Source: Nemertoderma westbladi
Taxonomy: Eukaryota > Xenacoelomorpha > Nemertodermatida > Nemertodermatidae
NCBI GenBank assembly: GCA_032718475.1
Contig: JAUCBJ010003611.1
Location: 1-60,995, forward strand
DNA: 60,995 nucleotides
Direction: 5' to 3'
A program made the position numbers and the translations under genes. Every line of letters begins with the position of its first letter. Position 1 is the stretch's first letter. Positions 29,539-42,752 of this stretch are shown piece by piece. The notes below the pieces were generated by a model, which saw only the letters and a list, made by a program, of their open reading frames with translations, was not told where the DNA came from and did not search any database.

Positions 29539-32500
29539 ACATTGCCAATCAATGTAATGTAGCTGTTGTTATAGATGTTACCAATCAACCGGTGGAGAGG
29601 CTGCTGTTATAGACATTGCTAATCAAGGTAGAGGGGGTGCTGTTATAGACATTACCAATGAAGGTGAAGAGGCTGCTGTTATAGACGTTACCAATCAAGG
29701 TAGATAGACTGCTGTTATAAACGTTACCAATCAACCGGTGGAGAGGCTGCTGTTATAGATAGACATTGCCAATTAATGTAATATAGCTGTTGTTATAGAT
29801 GCTACCAATCAACCGGTGGAGAGGCTGCTGTTATAGACATTGCCAATTAATGTTATGTAGCTGTTGTTATAGATGTTACCAATCAACCGGTGGAGAGGCT
29901 GCTGGGGTTATAGACTTTACCAATCAAGGTGAAGAGGCTGCTGTTATAAACGTTACCAATCAAGGTGAAGAGGCTGCTGTTATAAACGTTACCAATCAAG
30001 GTGAAGAGGCTGCTGTTATAAACGTTACCAATCAAGGCAGAGAGACTGCTGTTGTAGACGTTACCATGAAGGTGGAAAGGCTGCTGTTATAAACGTTACC
30101 AATCAAGGTAGAGAGGCTGCTGTTATAAACGTTACCAATCAAGGTAGAGAGGCTGCTGTTATTGACATTACCAATAAAGGTGGAGAGGCTGCTGTTATAA
30201 ACGTTACCAATCAAGGTAGAGAGGCTGCTGTTATAAACGTTACCAATCGAGGTAAAGAGGCTGCTGTTATAAACGTTACCAATCAAGGTAGAGAGGCTGC
30301 TGTTATAAACGTTACCAATCAAGGCAGAGAGACTGCTGTTATAAACGTTACCAATCAAGGTAGAGAGGCTGCTGTTATAGACGTTACCAATCAAGGTAGA
30401 GGGGCTGCTGTTATAGACGTTACCATGAAGGTGGAAAGGCTGCTGTTATAAACGTTACCAATCAAGGTACTACTACTAGGATCGGCATGCTGCATTGCAG
30501 CTGCATTTTTAAGAATCAAGGTAGAGAGGCTGCTGTTATAAACGTTACCAATCAAGGTAGAGAGGCTGCTGTTATTGACATTACCAATAAAGGTGGAGAG
30601 GCTGCTGTTATAAACGTTACCAATCAAGGTAGAGAGGCTGCTGTTATAAACGTTACCAATCAAGGTAGGGAGGCTGCTGTTATTGACATTACCAATAAAG
30701 GTGGAGAGGCTGCTGTTATAAACGTTACCAATCAAGGTAGAGAGGCTGCTGTTATTGACATTACCAATAAAGGTGGAGAGGCTGCTGTTATAAACGTTAC
30801 CAATCAAGGTAGAGAGGCTGCTGTTATAAACGTTACCAATCAAGGTAGGGAGGCTGCTGTTATTGACATTACCAATAAAGGTGGAGAGGCTGCTGTTATA
30901 AACGTTACCAATCAAGGTGAAGAGGCTGCTGTTATAAACGTTACCAATCAAGGTGAAGAGGCTGCTGTTATAAACGTTACCAATCAAGGCAGAGAGACTG
31001 CTGTTGTAGACGTTACCAATCAAGGCAGATAGACTGCTGTTATAAACGTTACCAATCAAGGTAGAGGGGGGTGCTGTTATAGACATTGCCAATCAATGTA
31101 ATGTAGCTGTTGTTATAGACGTTACCAATCAACCGGTGAAGAGGCTGCTGTAATAGACGATACCAATCAAGGTAGAGGGGGTGCTGTTATAGACATTACC
31201 AATGAAGGTAGAGGGGCTGCTGTTATAGACGTTACCATGAAGGTGGAAAGGCTGCTGTTATAAACGTTACCAATCAAGGTAGAGAGGCTGCTGTTATAAA
31301 CGTTACCAATCAAGGTAGAGAGGCTGCTGTTATAGACGTTACCAATCAAGGTAGAGGGGCTGCTGTTATAGACGTTACCATGAAGGTGGAAAGGCTGCTG
31401 TTATAAACGTTACCAATCAAGGTAGAGAGGCTGCTGTTATAAACGTTACCAATCAAGGCAGAGAGACTGCTGTTATAAACGTTACCAATCAAGGTAGAGA
31501 GGCTGCTGTTATTGACATTACCAATCAAGGTAGAGAGGCTGCTGTTATAGACGTTACCAATGAAGGATGAGAGGCTGCTGTTATAAACGTTACCAATGAA
31601 GGTGGAGAGGCTGCTGTTATAGACATTACCAATCAAGGTAGAGAGGCTGCTGTTATAGACGTTACCAATGAAGGATGAGAGGCTGCTGTTATAAACGTTA
31701 CCAATGAAGGTGGAGAGGCTGCTGTTATAGACGATACCAATCAAGGTAGAGGGGCTGCTGTTATAAACGTTACCAATCAAGGTAGAGAGGCTGCTGTTAT
31801 AAACGTTACCAATCAAGGTAGAGGGGCTGCTGTTATAGACGTTACCATGAAGGTGGAAAGGCTGCTGTTATAAACGTTACCAATCAAGGTATAGGGGCTG
31901 CTGTTATAGACGTTACCATGAAGGTGGAAAGGCTGCTGTTATAAACGTTACCAATCAAGGTAGAGAGGCTGCTGTTATAGACGTTACCAATCAAGGTTGA
32001 GAGGCTGCTTTAATAGACGATACCAATCAACGTAGAGGGGCTGCTGTTATAGACATTACCATGAAGGTGGAAAGGCTGCTGTTATAAACGTTACCAATCA
32101 AGGTAGAGAGGCTGCTGTTATAAACGTTACCAATCAAGGTAGAGAGGCTGCTGTTATAGACGTTACCAATGAAGGTAGAGGGGCTGCTGTTATAGACGTT
32201 ACCATGAAAGTGGAAAGGCTGCTGTTATAAACGTTACCAATCAAGGTAGAGAGGCTGCTGTTATAGACGTTACCAATGAAGGTAGAGGGGCTGCTGTTAT
32301 AGACGTTACCATGAAGGTGGAAAGGCTGCTGTTATAAACGTTACCAATCAAGGTAGAGAGGCTGCTGTTATAAACGTTACCAATCAAGGCAGAGGGGCTG
32401 CTGTTATAGACGTTACCATGAAGGTGGAGAGGCTGCTGTTATAAACGTTACCAATCAAGGTAGAGAGGCTGCTGTTATAAACGTTACCAATCAAGGTAGA

Positions 32501-35500
32501 GAGGCTGCTGTTATAGACGTTACCAATCAAGGATGAGAGGCTGCTGTTATAAACATTACCAATCAAGGTAGAGAGGCTGCTGTTATAGACGTTACCATGA
32601 AGGTGGAAAGGCTGCTGTTATAAACGTTACCAATCAAGGTAGAGAGGCTGCTGTTATAAACGTTACCAATCAAGGCAGAGAGACTGCTGTTGTAGACGTT
32701 ACCAATCAAGGCAGATAGACTGCTGTTATAAACGTTACCAATCAAGGTAGAGGGGGGTGCTGTTATAGACATTGCCAATCAATGTAATGTAGCTGTTGTT
32801 ATAGACGTTACCAATCAACCGGTGAAGAGGCTGCTGTAATAGACGATACCAATCAAGGTAGAGGGGGTGCTGTTATAGACATTACCAATGAAGGTGGAGA
32901 GGCTGCTGTAATAGACATTACCAATGAAGGTAGAGGGGGTGCTGTAATAGACATTACCAATCAAGGTTGAGAGGCTGCTGTTATAAACGTTACCAATCAA
33001 GGTAGAGAGGCTGCTGTTATAGACGTTACCAATGAAGGTAGAGGGGCTGCTGTTATAGACGTTACCATGAAGGTGGAAAGGCTGCTGTTTTAAACGTTAC
33101 CAATCAAGGTAGAGAGGCTGCTGTTATAAACGTTACCAATCAAGGTAGAGAGGCTGCTGTTATAGACGTTACCAATCAAGGTAGAGGGGCTGCTGTTATA
33201 GACGTTACCATGAAGGTGGAAAGGCTGCTGTTATAAACGTTACCAATCAAGGCAGAGAGGCTGCTGTTATAAACGTTACCAATCAAGATTGAGAGGCTGC
33301 TGTTATAGACGTTACCAATCAAGGTAGAGAGGCTGCTGTAATAGACGATACCAATCAAGGTAGAGGGGCTGCTGTTATAGACATTACCAATGAAGGTGGA
33401 GAGGCTGCTGTTATAAACGTTACCAATCAAGGTAGAGAGGCTGCTGTAATAGACGATACCAATCAAGGTAGAGGGGCTGCTGTTATAGACGTTACCAATC
33501 GAAGTAGAGAGGCTGCTGTAATAGACGATACCAATCAAGGTAGAGGGGCTGCTGTTATAGACATTACCAATGAAGGTGGAAAGGCTGCTGTTATAAACGT
33601 TACCAATCAAGGTAGAGAGGCTGCTGTTATAAACGTTACCAATCAAGGTAGAGAGGCTGCTGTTATAGACGTTACCAATCAAGGTAGAGGGGCTGCTGTA
33701 ATAGACGATACCAATCAAGGTAGAGGGGGTGCTGTTATAGACATTACCAATGAAGGTGGAGAGGCTGCTGTAATAGACGATACCAATCAAGGTAGAGGGG
33801 CTGCTGTTATAGACATTACCAATCAAGGTAGAGAGGCTGCTGTTATAGACATTACCAATCAAGGTAGAGAGGCTGCTGTTATAGACATTACCAATCAAGG
33901 TAGAGGGGCTGCTGTTATAGACATTACCAATGAAGGTGGAGAGGCTGCTGTTATAGACATTACCAATCAAGGTAGAGAGGCTGCTGTTATAAACGTTACC
34001 AATCAAGGTAGAGGGGCTGCTGTTATAGACATTACCACTGAAGGTGGAGAGGCTGCTGTTATAGACATTACCAATCAAGGTAGAGAGGCTGGTGTTATAG
34101 ACGTTACCAATCAAGGTTGATAGGCTGCTGTAATAGACGATACCAATCAAGGTAGAGGGGCTGCTGTTATAGACGTTACCATGAAGGTGGAGAGGCTGCT
34201 GTTATAGACATTACCAATCAAGGTTGAGAGGCTGCTGTAATAGACGATACCAATCAAGGTAGAGAGGCTGCTGTAATAGACGATACCAATCAAGGTAGAG
34301 GGGCTGCTGTTATAAACGTTACCAATCAAGGCAGAGAGGCTGCTGTTATAAACGTTACCAATCAAGGTAGAGGGGCTGCTGTTATAGACATTACCACTGA
34401 AGGTGGAGATGCTGCTGTTATAGACATTACCAATCAAGGTAGAGAGGCTGGTGTTATAGACGTTACCAATCAAGGTTGATAGGCTGCTGTAATAGACGAT
34501 ACCAATCAAGGTAGAGGGGCTGCTGTTATAGACGTTACCATGAAGGTGGAGAGGCTGCTGTTATAGACATTACCAATCAAGGTTGAGAGGCTGCTGTAAT
34601 AGACGATACCAATCAAGGTAGAGAGGCTGCTGTAATAGACGATACCAATCAAGGTAGAGGGGCTGCTGTTATAAACGTTACCAATCAAGGCAGAGAGGCT
34701 GCTGTTATAAACGTTACCAATCAAGGTAGAGGGGCTGCTGTTATAGACATTACCACTGAAGGTGGAGAGGCTGCTGTTATAGACATTACCAATCAAGGTA
34801 GAGAGGCTGGTGTTATAGACGTTACCAATCAAGGTTGATAGGCTGCTGTAATAGACGATACCAATCAAGGCAGAGAGGCTGCTGTTATAAACGTTACCAA
34901 TCAAGGTAGAGAGGCTGCTGTTATAGATATTACCAATCAAGGTAGAGGGGCTGCTGTAATAGACGATACCAATCAAGGTAGAGGGGCTGCTGTTATAGAC
35001 ATTACCAATGAAGGTAGAGAGGCTGCTGTAATAGACGTTACCAATCAAGGTAGAGAGGCTGCAGTTATAGACATTACCAATCAATGTAGAGAGGCTGCTG
35101 TTATAGACGTTACCAATGAAGGTGGAGAGGCTGCTGTTATAGACATTACCAATCAAGGTTGAGAGGCTGCTGTTATAGACGTTACCAATCAAGGTAGAGA
35201 GGCTGCTGTAATAGACGATACCAATCAAGGTAGAGGGGCTGCTGTTATAGACATTACCAATGAAGGTAGAGAGGCTGCTGTAATAGACGTTACCAATCAA
35301 GGTAGAGAGGCTGCAGTTATAGACATTACCAATCAAGGTAGATAGTCTGCTGTTATAGACGTTACCAATCAAGGTAGAGAGGCTGCTGTAATAGACGATA
35401 CCAATCAAGGTAGAGGGGCTGCTGTAATAGACGATACCAATGAAGGTGGAGAGGCTGCTGTTATAGACATTACCAATGAAGGTTGAGAGGCTGCTGTAAT

Positions 35501-35898
35501 AGACGATACCAATCAAGGTAGAGAGGCTGCTGTAATAGACGATACCAATCAAGGTAGAGAGGCTGCTGTAATAGACGATACCAATGAAGGTGGAGAGGCT
35601 GCTGTTATAGACATTACCAATGAAGGTTGAGAGGCAGCTGTTATAGACGTTACCATGAAGGTGGAGAGGCTGCTGTTATAAACATTACCAATCAAGGTAG
35701 AGAGGCTGCAGTTATAGACGTTACCAATCAAGCTAGAGATTATGCTGTTATAGACGTTATCAATCAAGGTGGAGAGGCTGCTGTTATAGACGTTACCAAT
35801 CAAGGTAGAGAGGCTGCAGTTATAGACATTACCAATCAAGCTAGAGAGTCTGATGTTATTGACATTACCAATCAAGGTGGAGAGGCTGCTGTTATTGA
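29440..35898 (+). repeat. 36-bp minisatellite of about 180 copies, derived from coding sequence
   Basis: The typical unit is GTTACCAATCAAGGTAGAGA then GGCTGCTGTTATAAAC. In the frame entering from the ROC-COR gene it encodes a 12-residue unit such as VTNQGREAAVIN. Only that frame on the plus strand and one on the minus strand are free of stops, unlike the other big arrays here. Variants include ATAGACGATACC, ATGAAGGTGGAAAG and AACCGGTGGAGAGG; the last shifts the frame by two. Open runs in the coding frame persist at 30487-31032 and 35627-35900. The array is bounded on both sides by paralogous Cys/His-CARD modules. Confidence 0.95.
30470..30513 (-). mobile_element. 44-bp LINE A tail insertion inside the minisatellite
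   Basis: The sequence is only the extreme 3' end of LINE A, in minus orientation (CTACTACTAGGATCGGCATG through to TTTTTAAG). AATCAAGGTA occurs immediately on each side (30460-30469 and 30514-30523) and fits a 10-bp target duplication, although it is also part of the host repeat. It is an extremely 5'-truncated retrotransposition event. Confidence 0.8.
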
Positions 35899-36750
35899 CA
35901 TTACCCGGATCCACAGCTGGTCAATAAAGTGAAGTGTTATCTTAATAATTCATTGCAGGAATTCCTTAAACAAATTCGAATAAAAAACATTTCGTTTAGT
36001 TTTCATTTAAAATGTCAATGTAATTCAAAATGCGAACAGCACAATGAAATTAACTGTAGAGAAGAAATTTGTTTCCATTTTATTAAAATCGATGAAAATA
36101 TTTCAGATAATAAAGTCAAATGTAAGTTTCATAAACATATGGAAAGCAACTTAATAAGAGAAAAATATACAGGTGATTTAAGTTCAAATTGGAAGAAAAT
36201 AGCGTCTAAGGAGAATGAACTTCTAGATAAACTAGAAATATTAGAACTTATAATTTTCTTAGAAGCTAAGCGAACTTTGTCTCGGGATGTTTTATCTATA
36301 ATTAACTCGAAACCAAATGTATTCTGTAAAATAAAGACTTTATTGGAGGCAATAAAATGGGGTACAGAAAATAATTACGGAATATTTATTGAAGGATTAA
36401 AGGAAACATATCAAACTCATATAGTAAATATTTTAGAGGATAAAACAACAGATGATGATAAAAAGTTTCCGTTGATACTAACTAAATATAAGTTTGTTTT
36501 AGTTAATAGAATCGAACCAAACTTGGTAATAAAATTACTTTGTAGGAAACAAGTGTTTAGGGATTCTATAGCTGTATCAATCAAAAGTAAAGAATCCACA
36601 GTGGCAAAGAATAATGAACTGGTCAACGCGATAATTAGAAGGTCTTACAACGATTTTATTACATTCTGTCAATGTCTGAGAGACACAAATCAGGGTCAAA
36701 TAGCTGATATCCTGACTACAGCTGTACATAATTTAGATGATTTAGTCTAA
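35899..36750 (+). CDS. Orphan copy of the Cys/His plus double-CARD module (partial gene)
   Basis: This open frame of about 283 codons is paralogous to the last third of the ROC-COR protein. Similarity starts at PDPQLVNKVK (PDPDIVNKVN in the first copy) and continues through the Cys/His cluster, where all eight Cys/His positions match, and both CARD-like domains (about residues 107-180 and 188-275). It ends in FCQCLRDTNQGQIADIL. By eye about half the residues agree. No GTPase or COR lies upstream. Instead the frame is preceded by the 36-bp array, whose coding frame is offset by one base at the junction. The frame begins after a TGA at 35896-35898; the first in-frame codons have no ATG, and CCACAG at 35911-35916 could be a splice acceptor. 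It may be a 3' exon joined by splicing, the frameshifted end of one long protein, or a truncated duplicate. The absence of internal stops argues for recent or continuing selection. Confidence 0.65.
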   Translation, partial: HYPDPQLVNKVKCYLNNSLQEFLKQIRIKNISFSFHLKCQCNSKCEQHNEINCREEICFHFIKIDENISDNKVKCKFHKHMESNLIREKYTGDLSSNWKKIASKENELLDKLEILELIIFLEAKRTLSRDVLSIINSKPNVFCKIKTLLEAIKWGTENNYGIFIEGLKETYQTHIVNILEDKTTDDDKKFPLILTKYKFVLVNRIEPNLVIKLLCRKQVFRDSIAVSIKSKESTVAKNNELVNAIIRRSYNDFITFCQCLRDTNQGQIADILTTAVHNLDDLV

Positions 36751-37527
36751 ATATAAAAATAATTATATACAATTTTCAGTGTTTCATTTTGTTACCAACC
36801 AGAGATAAATAATGTTTTGGATATGATTGGAATATATCCCATAATAATGTTATTTAGCAAGAATGGTAAGGATAATATTTCATAATTATTTTTAACTTAT
36901 AGTGCCAGTCAGGGCCGGACACACAATTTCTACTAGCATTTTATAGCTATTCGTGTCCGACCTACCATCTACTACTATATTAATTAAATATATAAAAATT
37001 AGTGCAATTTCTATTATATTATGGTAAATATACATTCAAGTTAAAGTTTAATAATTATTTTATAAGTTTTCTCTTTTATAGATGGAAATACGAATATCTC
37101 CTGATCTCGGAATCGCAAGCCAGTAAACTGTCAGGCTCTGAACCAAATCAAACAACCGCCTAAATTATAAAACAGATAACTTGAAATCTTTTAGTATCGC
37201 CGAGCCGATATGATAACCCCGATTCTGGTCTGTAATGAACCGACATGATTTGTTCCTATTAGATATTCGACGTAGTCTGAGAAACCAGGAAATCTGGAAA
37301 CACAAACCTGGAATCTACTGGAACTCAAATATTAGTGGCTTAACGGAGATGTTGGAACCAAATTACTTGGAACACAATTATCGAAAACTTCAGAATAAGT
37401 TAGTAATAAATTGTTACATGGAATATATCCTACAGTCGGGGTCTCAAAGTGTATCTGGTTGGTATTACCGTTATTTTGAATACATTATTAATAAATTATA
37501 TTATTTCTACTTATTTTATAGGTAGAG
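36751..37527. other. AT-rich non-coding stretch
   Basis: No clear gene is seen. A TATTTTATAG at the end of this stretch resembles a 3' splice site leading into the 30-bp array. Without evidence for coding in the array, I do not call an exon. Confidence 0.45.
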
Positions 37528-40500
37528 CACACAAACTCTATCCAGTAACCCATCGGAACCCTAAACTCTATCCACCAACCCATCGGAGCCATAAACTCTA
37601 TCCACCAACCCATCGGAACCATAAACTCTATCCACCAACACATCGGAACCCTAAACTCTATCCACCAACCCATCGGAGCCATAAACTCTATCCACCAACC
37701 CATCGGAACCATAAACTCTATTCACCAACCCATCGGAACCCTAAACTCTATCCACCAACCCATCGGAGCCATAAACTCTATCCACCAACCCATCGGAACC
37801 ATAAACTCTATCCACCAACCCATCGTAACCATAAACTCTATCCACCAACCCATCGGAACCATAAACTCTATCCACCAACCCATCGGAACCATAAACTCTA
37901 TCCACCAACCCATCGGAACCATAAACTCTATTCACCAACCCATCGGAACCCTAAACTCTATCCACCAACCCATCGGAGCCATAAACTCTATCCACCAACC
38001 CATCGGAACCATAAACTCTATCCACCAACCCATCGTAACCATAAACTCTATCCACCAACCCATCGGAACCATAAACTCTATCCATCAACCAATGGGAACC
38101 ATAAACTCGATCCACCAAACCATCGGAACCATAAACTCTATCCACCAACCCATCGGAACCATAAACTCTATCCACCAACACATCGGAATCATAAACTCTA
38201 TCCACCAACCCATCGGAACCATAAACTCTATCCACCAACCCATCGGAACCATAAACTCTATCAACCAACACATCGGAACCATAAACTCTATCCACCAACC
38301 CATCGGAACCATAATCTGTATCCACCAACCCATTGGAACCATAAACTCTATCCACCAACCCATCGGAACCATAAACTCTATCCACCAACCCATCGGAACC
38401 ATAAACTCTATCCACCAACCCATCGGAACCATAAACTCTATCCACCAACCCATCGGAACCATAAACCCTATCCACCAACCCATCGGAACCATAAACTCTA
38501 TCCACCAACCCATCAGAACCATAAACTCTATCCACCAACCCATCGGAACCATAAACTCTATCCACCAACCCATCAGAACCATAAACTATATCCACCAACC
38601 CATCAGAACCATAAACTATATCCACCAACCCATCGGAACCATAAACTCTATCCACCAACCCATCGGAACCATAATCTCTATCCACCAACCCATCGGAACC
38701 ATGAACTCTATCCACCAACCCATCGGAACCATAAACTCTATCCACCAACACATCGAAACCCTAAACTCTATCCACCAACCCATCGGAACCATAAACTCTA
38801 TCCACCAACCCATCGGAACCATAAACTCTATCCACCAACACAAACCCTAAACTCTATCTATCCACCAACCCATCGGAACCATAAACTCTATCCACCAACC
38901 CATCGGAACCATAAACTCTATCCACCAACCCATCGGAACCATAAACTCTATCCACCAACCCATCGGAACCATAAACTCTATCCACCAACCCATCGGAACC
39001 ATAAACTGTATCCACTAACCCATCGGAACCATAAACTCTATCCACCAACCCTTCGGAACCACAAACTCTATCCACCAACCCATCGGAACCATAAACTATA
39101 TCCACCAACCCATCGGAACCATAAACTCTATCTACCAACCCATCGGAACCCTAAACTCTATCCATCAACCCATCGGAACGATAACCTCTATCAACCAACC
39201 CATCGGAACCAAAAACTCTATCCACCAACCCATCGGAACCATAAACTCTATCCACATACCCATCGGAACCATAAACTCTATCCACCAACACATCGAGAAC
39301 AAAAACTCTATCCACCAACCCATCGGAACCATAAACTCTATCCACCAACCCATCGGAACCATAAACTCTATCCACCAACACATCGGAACCATAAACTCTA
39401 TCCACCAACCCATCGGAACCATAAACTCTATCCACTAACCCATCGGAACCATAAACTCTATCCACCAACCCATCGGAACCATAAACTCTATCCACCAAAC
39501 CATCGGAACCATAAACTCTATCCACCAACCCATCGGAACCATAAACTCTATCCACCAACACATCGGAACCATAAACTCTATCCACCAACCCATCGGAACC
39601 ATAAACTCTATCCACCAACCCATCGGAACCATAAACTCTATCCACCAACACATCGGAACCATAAACCCTATCCACCAACCCATCGGAACCATAATCTGTA
39701 TCCACCAACCCATTGGAACCATAAACTCTATTCACCAACCCATCGGAACCATAAATTCTATCCACGAACCCTTCAGAACCATAAACTCTATTCACCAACC
39801 CATCGGAACCATAAACTCTATCCAGTAACCCATCGGAACCATAAACTCTATCAACCAACCCATCAGAACCAGAAAGTCTATTCACCAACCCATCGGAACC
39901 ATAAACTCTATCCAGTAACCCATCGGAACCCTAAACTCTATCCAGTAACCCATCAGAACCATAAACTCTATCCACCAACCCATCGGAACCATAAACTCTA
40001 TTCACCAACACAACGGAACCATAAATTCTATCCAGTAACCCATCGGAACAATAAACTATATCCACCAACCCTTCAGAAACATAAACTCTATTCACAAACC
40101 CATCGGAACCATAAACTATATCCAGTAACCCATCGGAACCATAAACTCTATCCACCAACCCATCAGAACCATAAACTCTATCCACCAACCCATCGGAACC
40201 ATAAACTCTATCCATCAACCAATGGGAACCATAAACTCTATCCACCAAACCATCGGAACCATAAACTCTATCCACCAACCCATCGGAACCATAAACTCTA
40301 TCCACCAACACATCGGAACCATAAACTCTATCCACCAACCCGTCGGAACCATAAACTCTATCCACCAACCCATCGGAACCATAAACTCTATCAACCAACA
40401 CATCGGAACCATAATCTGTATCCACCAACCCATCGGAACCATAAACTCTATCCACCAACCCATCGGAACCATAAACTCTATCCATCAACCAATGGGAACC

Positions 40501-40733
40501 ATAAACTCTATCCACCAAACCATCGGAACCATAAACTCTATCCACCAACCCATCGGAACCATAAACTCTATCCACCAACACATCGGAACCATAAACTCTA
40601 TCCACCAACCCGTCGGAACCATAAACTCTATCCACCAACCCATCGGAACCATAAACTCTATCCACCAACCCATCGGAACCATAATCTGTATCCACCAACC
40701 CATTGGAACCATAAACTCTATCCACCAACCCAT
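37528..40733. repeat. 30-bp minisatellite, about 107 copies
   Basis: The unit is ATAAACTCTATCCACCAACC then CATCGGAACC, with a strict 30-bp period. Variants include CCAACA for CCAACC, ATCTGTATCC, CCAGTAACC, and CTAAACTC for ATAAACTC. Four of the six frames of the consensus are stop-free. That explains a 1,107-codon plus-strand frame with a ten-residue HRNHKLYPPT repeat as well as long minus-strand frames. Substitutions are spread across codon positions in a way that gives no sign of a favoured frame. I treat it as non-coding. Confidence 0.95.
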
Positions 40734-42474
40734 GCAATTGCGACTATTTATCAATTAGTATCTAGTTGTTAAATAAAAATAGTTGGGAATGATTCGATGT
40801 GCGATATTCGAAATATTAGCATATGATCAACATTATGGAACGCGAAATTAAATATCCACAAACTACACTTTGATCTCCATAGCATAGAATTAATGCAAAA
40901 CCAGTAAACTAGAATCACAACAGCTGAACAACATTTCAGTAATATCTATGACGTTTACAACAGCTTTCGAATAATCTAACAAAGCCAGAAAACTTAACCA
41001 GGGTGCTAGGCGGGTACCAACAGCTGTAGGGTGGTCTCAATGGAACATTTCACAAACTTTCATAAGAGGCTTGTACATGTACATTATATTGGTTGCTTCC
41101 GATGTTTTTAATAGGCTAACTGAGAATGTATTAGATATAGATAATTCGTGTTCTTTATTTTATTTATCTAATACAGAACGACTGATAGGGATAGCGTTTC
41201 ACACAATTGTGATTGTGATTTATTTGCCTAGGCGAATGTGTATTACATGCAGTTTTTTGATGCAAGTCATTCTTGGTTTGCATCTTCCAATTCCAACTGT
41301 TTCTTGGAATCTGTGTCAGTTGTAGTTGAACTTTGCCAGTTTTTGCACAAATTATTTTTTAACCATATATGTTTAAACAGTAAACAAAGTATTGACAGTG
41401 AAACACATTTTTTATTTATATCTTTTAACATTAATATAGTAGAAGTGAAGTTCGTAAATATATTTTTAGTATAGTATATAAAACCAGCAACCAAGGTACC
41501 AGATTAAGTATGAATTATTAATCCCAGAGCAGAAAGCATGAAGAGTTAAAAAATATATAAATAAATAATACAAATTAAATTCAAATTGAATACAAATTAA
41601 TGTATAACTATAGAATTTAGTAGCCAATCCAGTTCCAGGGATCTTTTATCTTGTTTCATATAATTCTCCATCCTTCGTACCCATTATCTGCAAAGGAGTA
41701 AAGGTGATTATTAACTGTTACGGGATTAATTCCTATATGCACTTCGACAACCCAAAACCATATATCACCTTATTAGCCATCAGCTGTATAACGGCAGTAT
41801 TTATCACCATACAAAGAAGGGTACTAAAAAGTTCAAGGTAGCAGTAGGAACAATGTATTGTTCATAATATTGCTTACCCAGTGTACGTAGGATATATAGG
41901 GACAGCTTTATTCCTTCCCCAATTATCGTTTTGTTGCTCAGCTGGGAGAGAGAGAATAACCAATTACATAGAGCGATTATACACACCTAAGCTGCATTAG
42001 GGCAACGATTTTGAAAATTTCTTCGGCGAAAATCGCGAAATTTCGCAAACGTCGCGCTTTCACCTTTAGTAATCGGTGCCTTACTCCTAAGCTGCCGCCT
42101 TCTCTTGAGATTGGTTGGCGTGCAGAACCAATCACAGGCCTAATCCAGATGGGCCAATCAGGATAGATCAACTCTCTCTCTCTCTATTTCTTTGGGGCAA
42201 TTATTGTACACTGTTACTGAATTTTATACTGTTATTAAGTATTCGCAATAATTTTTATTGTCCGTTTAAATCCTTTTTTTGTCCTTTTTTTTTTATTTTT
42301 TATGTCCTCCAAAAGTTAGGTTCCATGCTACCGGTTTCTCTACTGCTGTTCTCTCAGACTATCAGTACCGGTATTAGTATATATAGCACTATTTTGCTGT
42401 ATTGTATGTACAGATGTAGGTATAAAGCAGGTATTTCTGTATTTTAGTACCGGTACCGGCACCGGTACTGCTAT
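40734..42474. other. AT-rich non-coding stretch
   Basis: No convincing coding region is present. Short open frames near 41071-41494 lack domain features. The phrase AAATTTCGCAAACGTCGCG near 42035-42055 is shared with 905-948. CCGGTACCGGCACCGGTA near 42448-42466 is a short self-complementary run. Confidence 0.5.
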
Positions 42475-42562
42475 AGGCCTACTGTGTAGCCTACCATTTA
42501 AATGCGGTAATGGTACGCCTACTGTGTAGCCTACCATTTAAATACGGTAATGGTAGGCCTAC
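42475..42562. repeat. 40-bp tandem duplication
   Basis: Two copies (phase markers GCCT at 42477, 42517 and 42557) of a unit with CCTACTGTGTAGCCTACCAT and TTAAAT(G/A)CGGTAATGGTA. Each contains a TAGGCCTAC-like palindrome. Confidence 0.85.
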
Positions 42563-42691
42563 CGGTCTGGCGGTTGTGTTAAATAATTGATAGGCCAAAC
42601 TGGATTGCAGGATTGTGGAAAATGTGGATATACCTTTCACATAATTTAGGCCTATTACTGTATTAGTTTTATAATCAATAATGGATCATAA

Positions 42692-42752
42692 TACTACTAC
42701 TACTAGGATCGGCATGCTGCATTGCAGCTGCATTTTTAAGAATGCTGTGCCG
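42692..42752 (-). mobile_element. 61-bp LINE A tail insertion
   Basis: This is only the last part of LINE A in minus orientation: the TACTACTACTACTAGGATC tail through GCTGTGCCGG. It lies immediately before an inverted copy of the 68-bp repeat. ATAATCAATAATGGATCAT stands at 42671-42689 and again at about 42866-42884, so the LINE tail and the inverted repeat copy may have been inserted together, or the flank was duplicated. Confidence 0.75.

Noticed and set aside
30032-35914. Minus-strand frames with an IGNVYNSSLSTL repeat
   Set aside because: Antisense shadow of the 36-bp array. The plus-strand frame continues the ROC-COR gene and the minus-strand one has no such support.
37449-40772. A 1,107-codon plus-strand frame with a ten-residue repeat
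   Set aside because: The 30-bp unit is stop-free in four frames, so the length is not evidence of coding. I keep the array as a finding, not as a gene.
41071-41494. Short membrane-like open frames on both strands
   Set aside because: They overlap each other on opposite strands in AT-rich sequence with no start context, domain or splice support.
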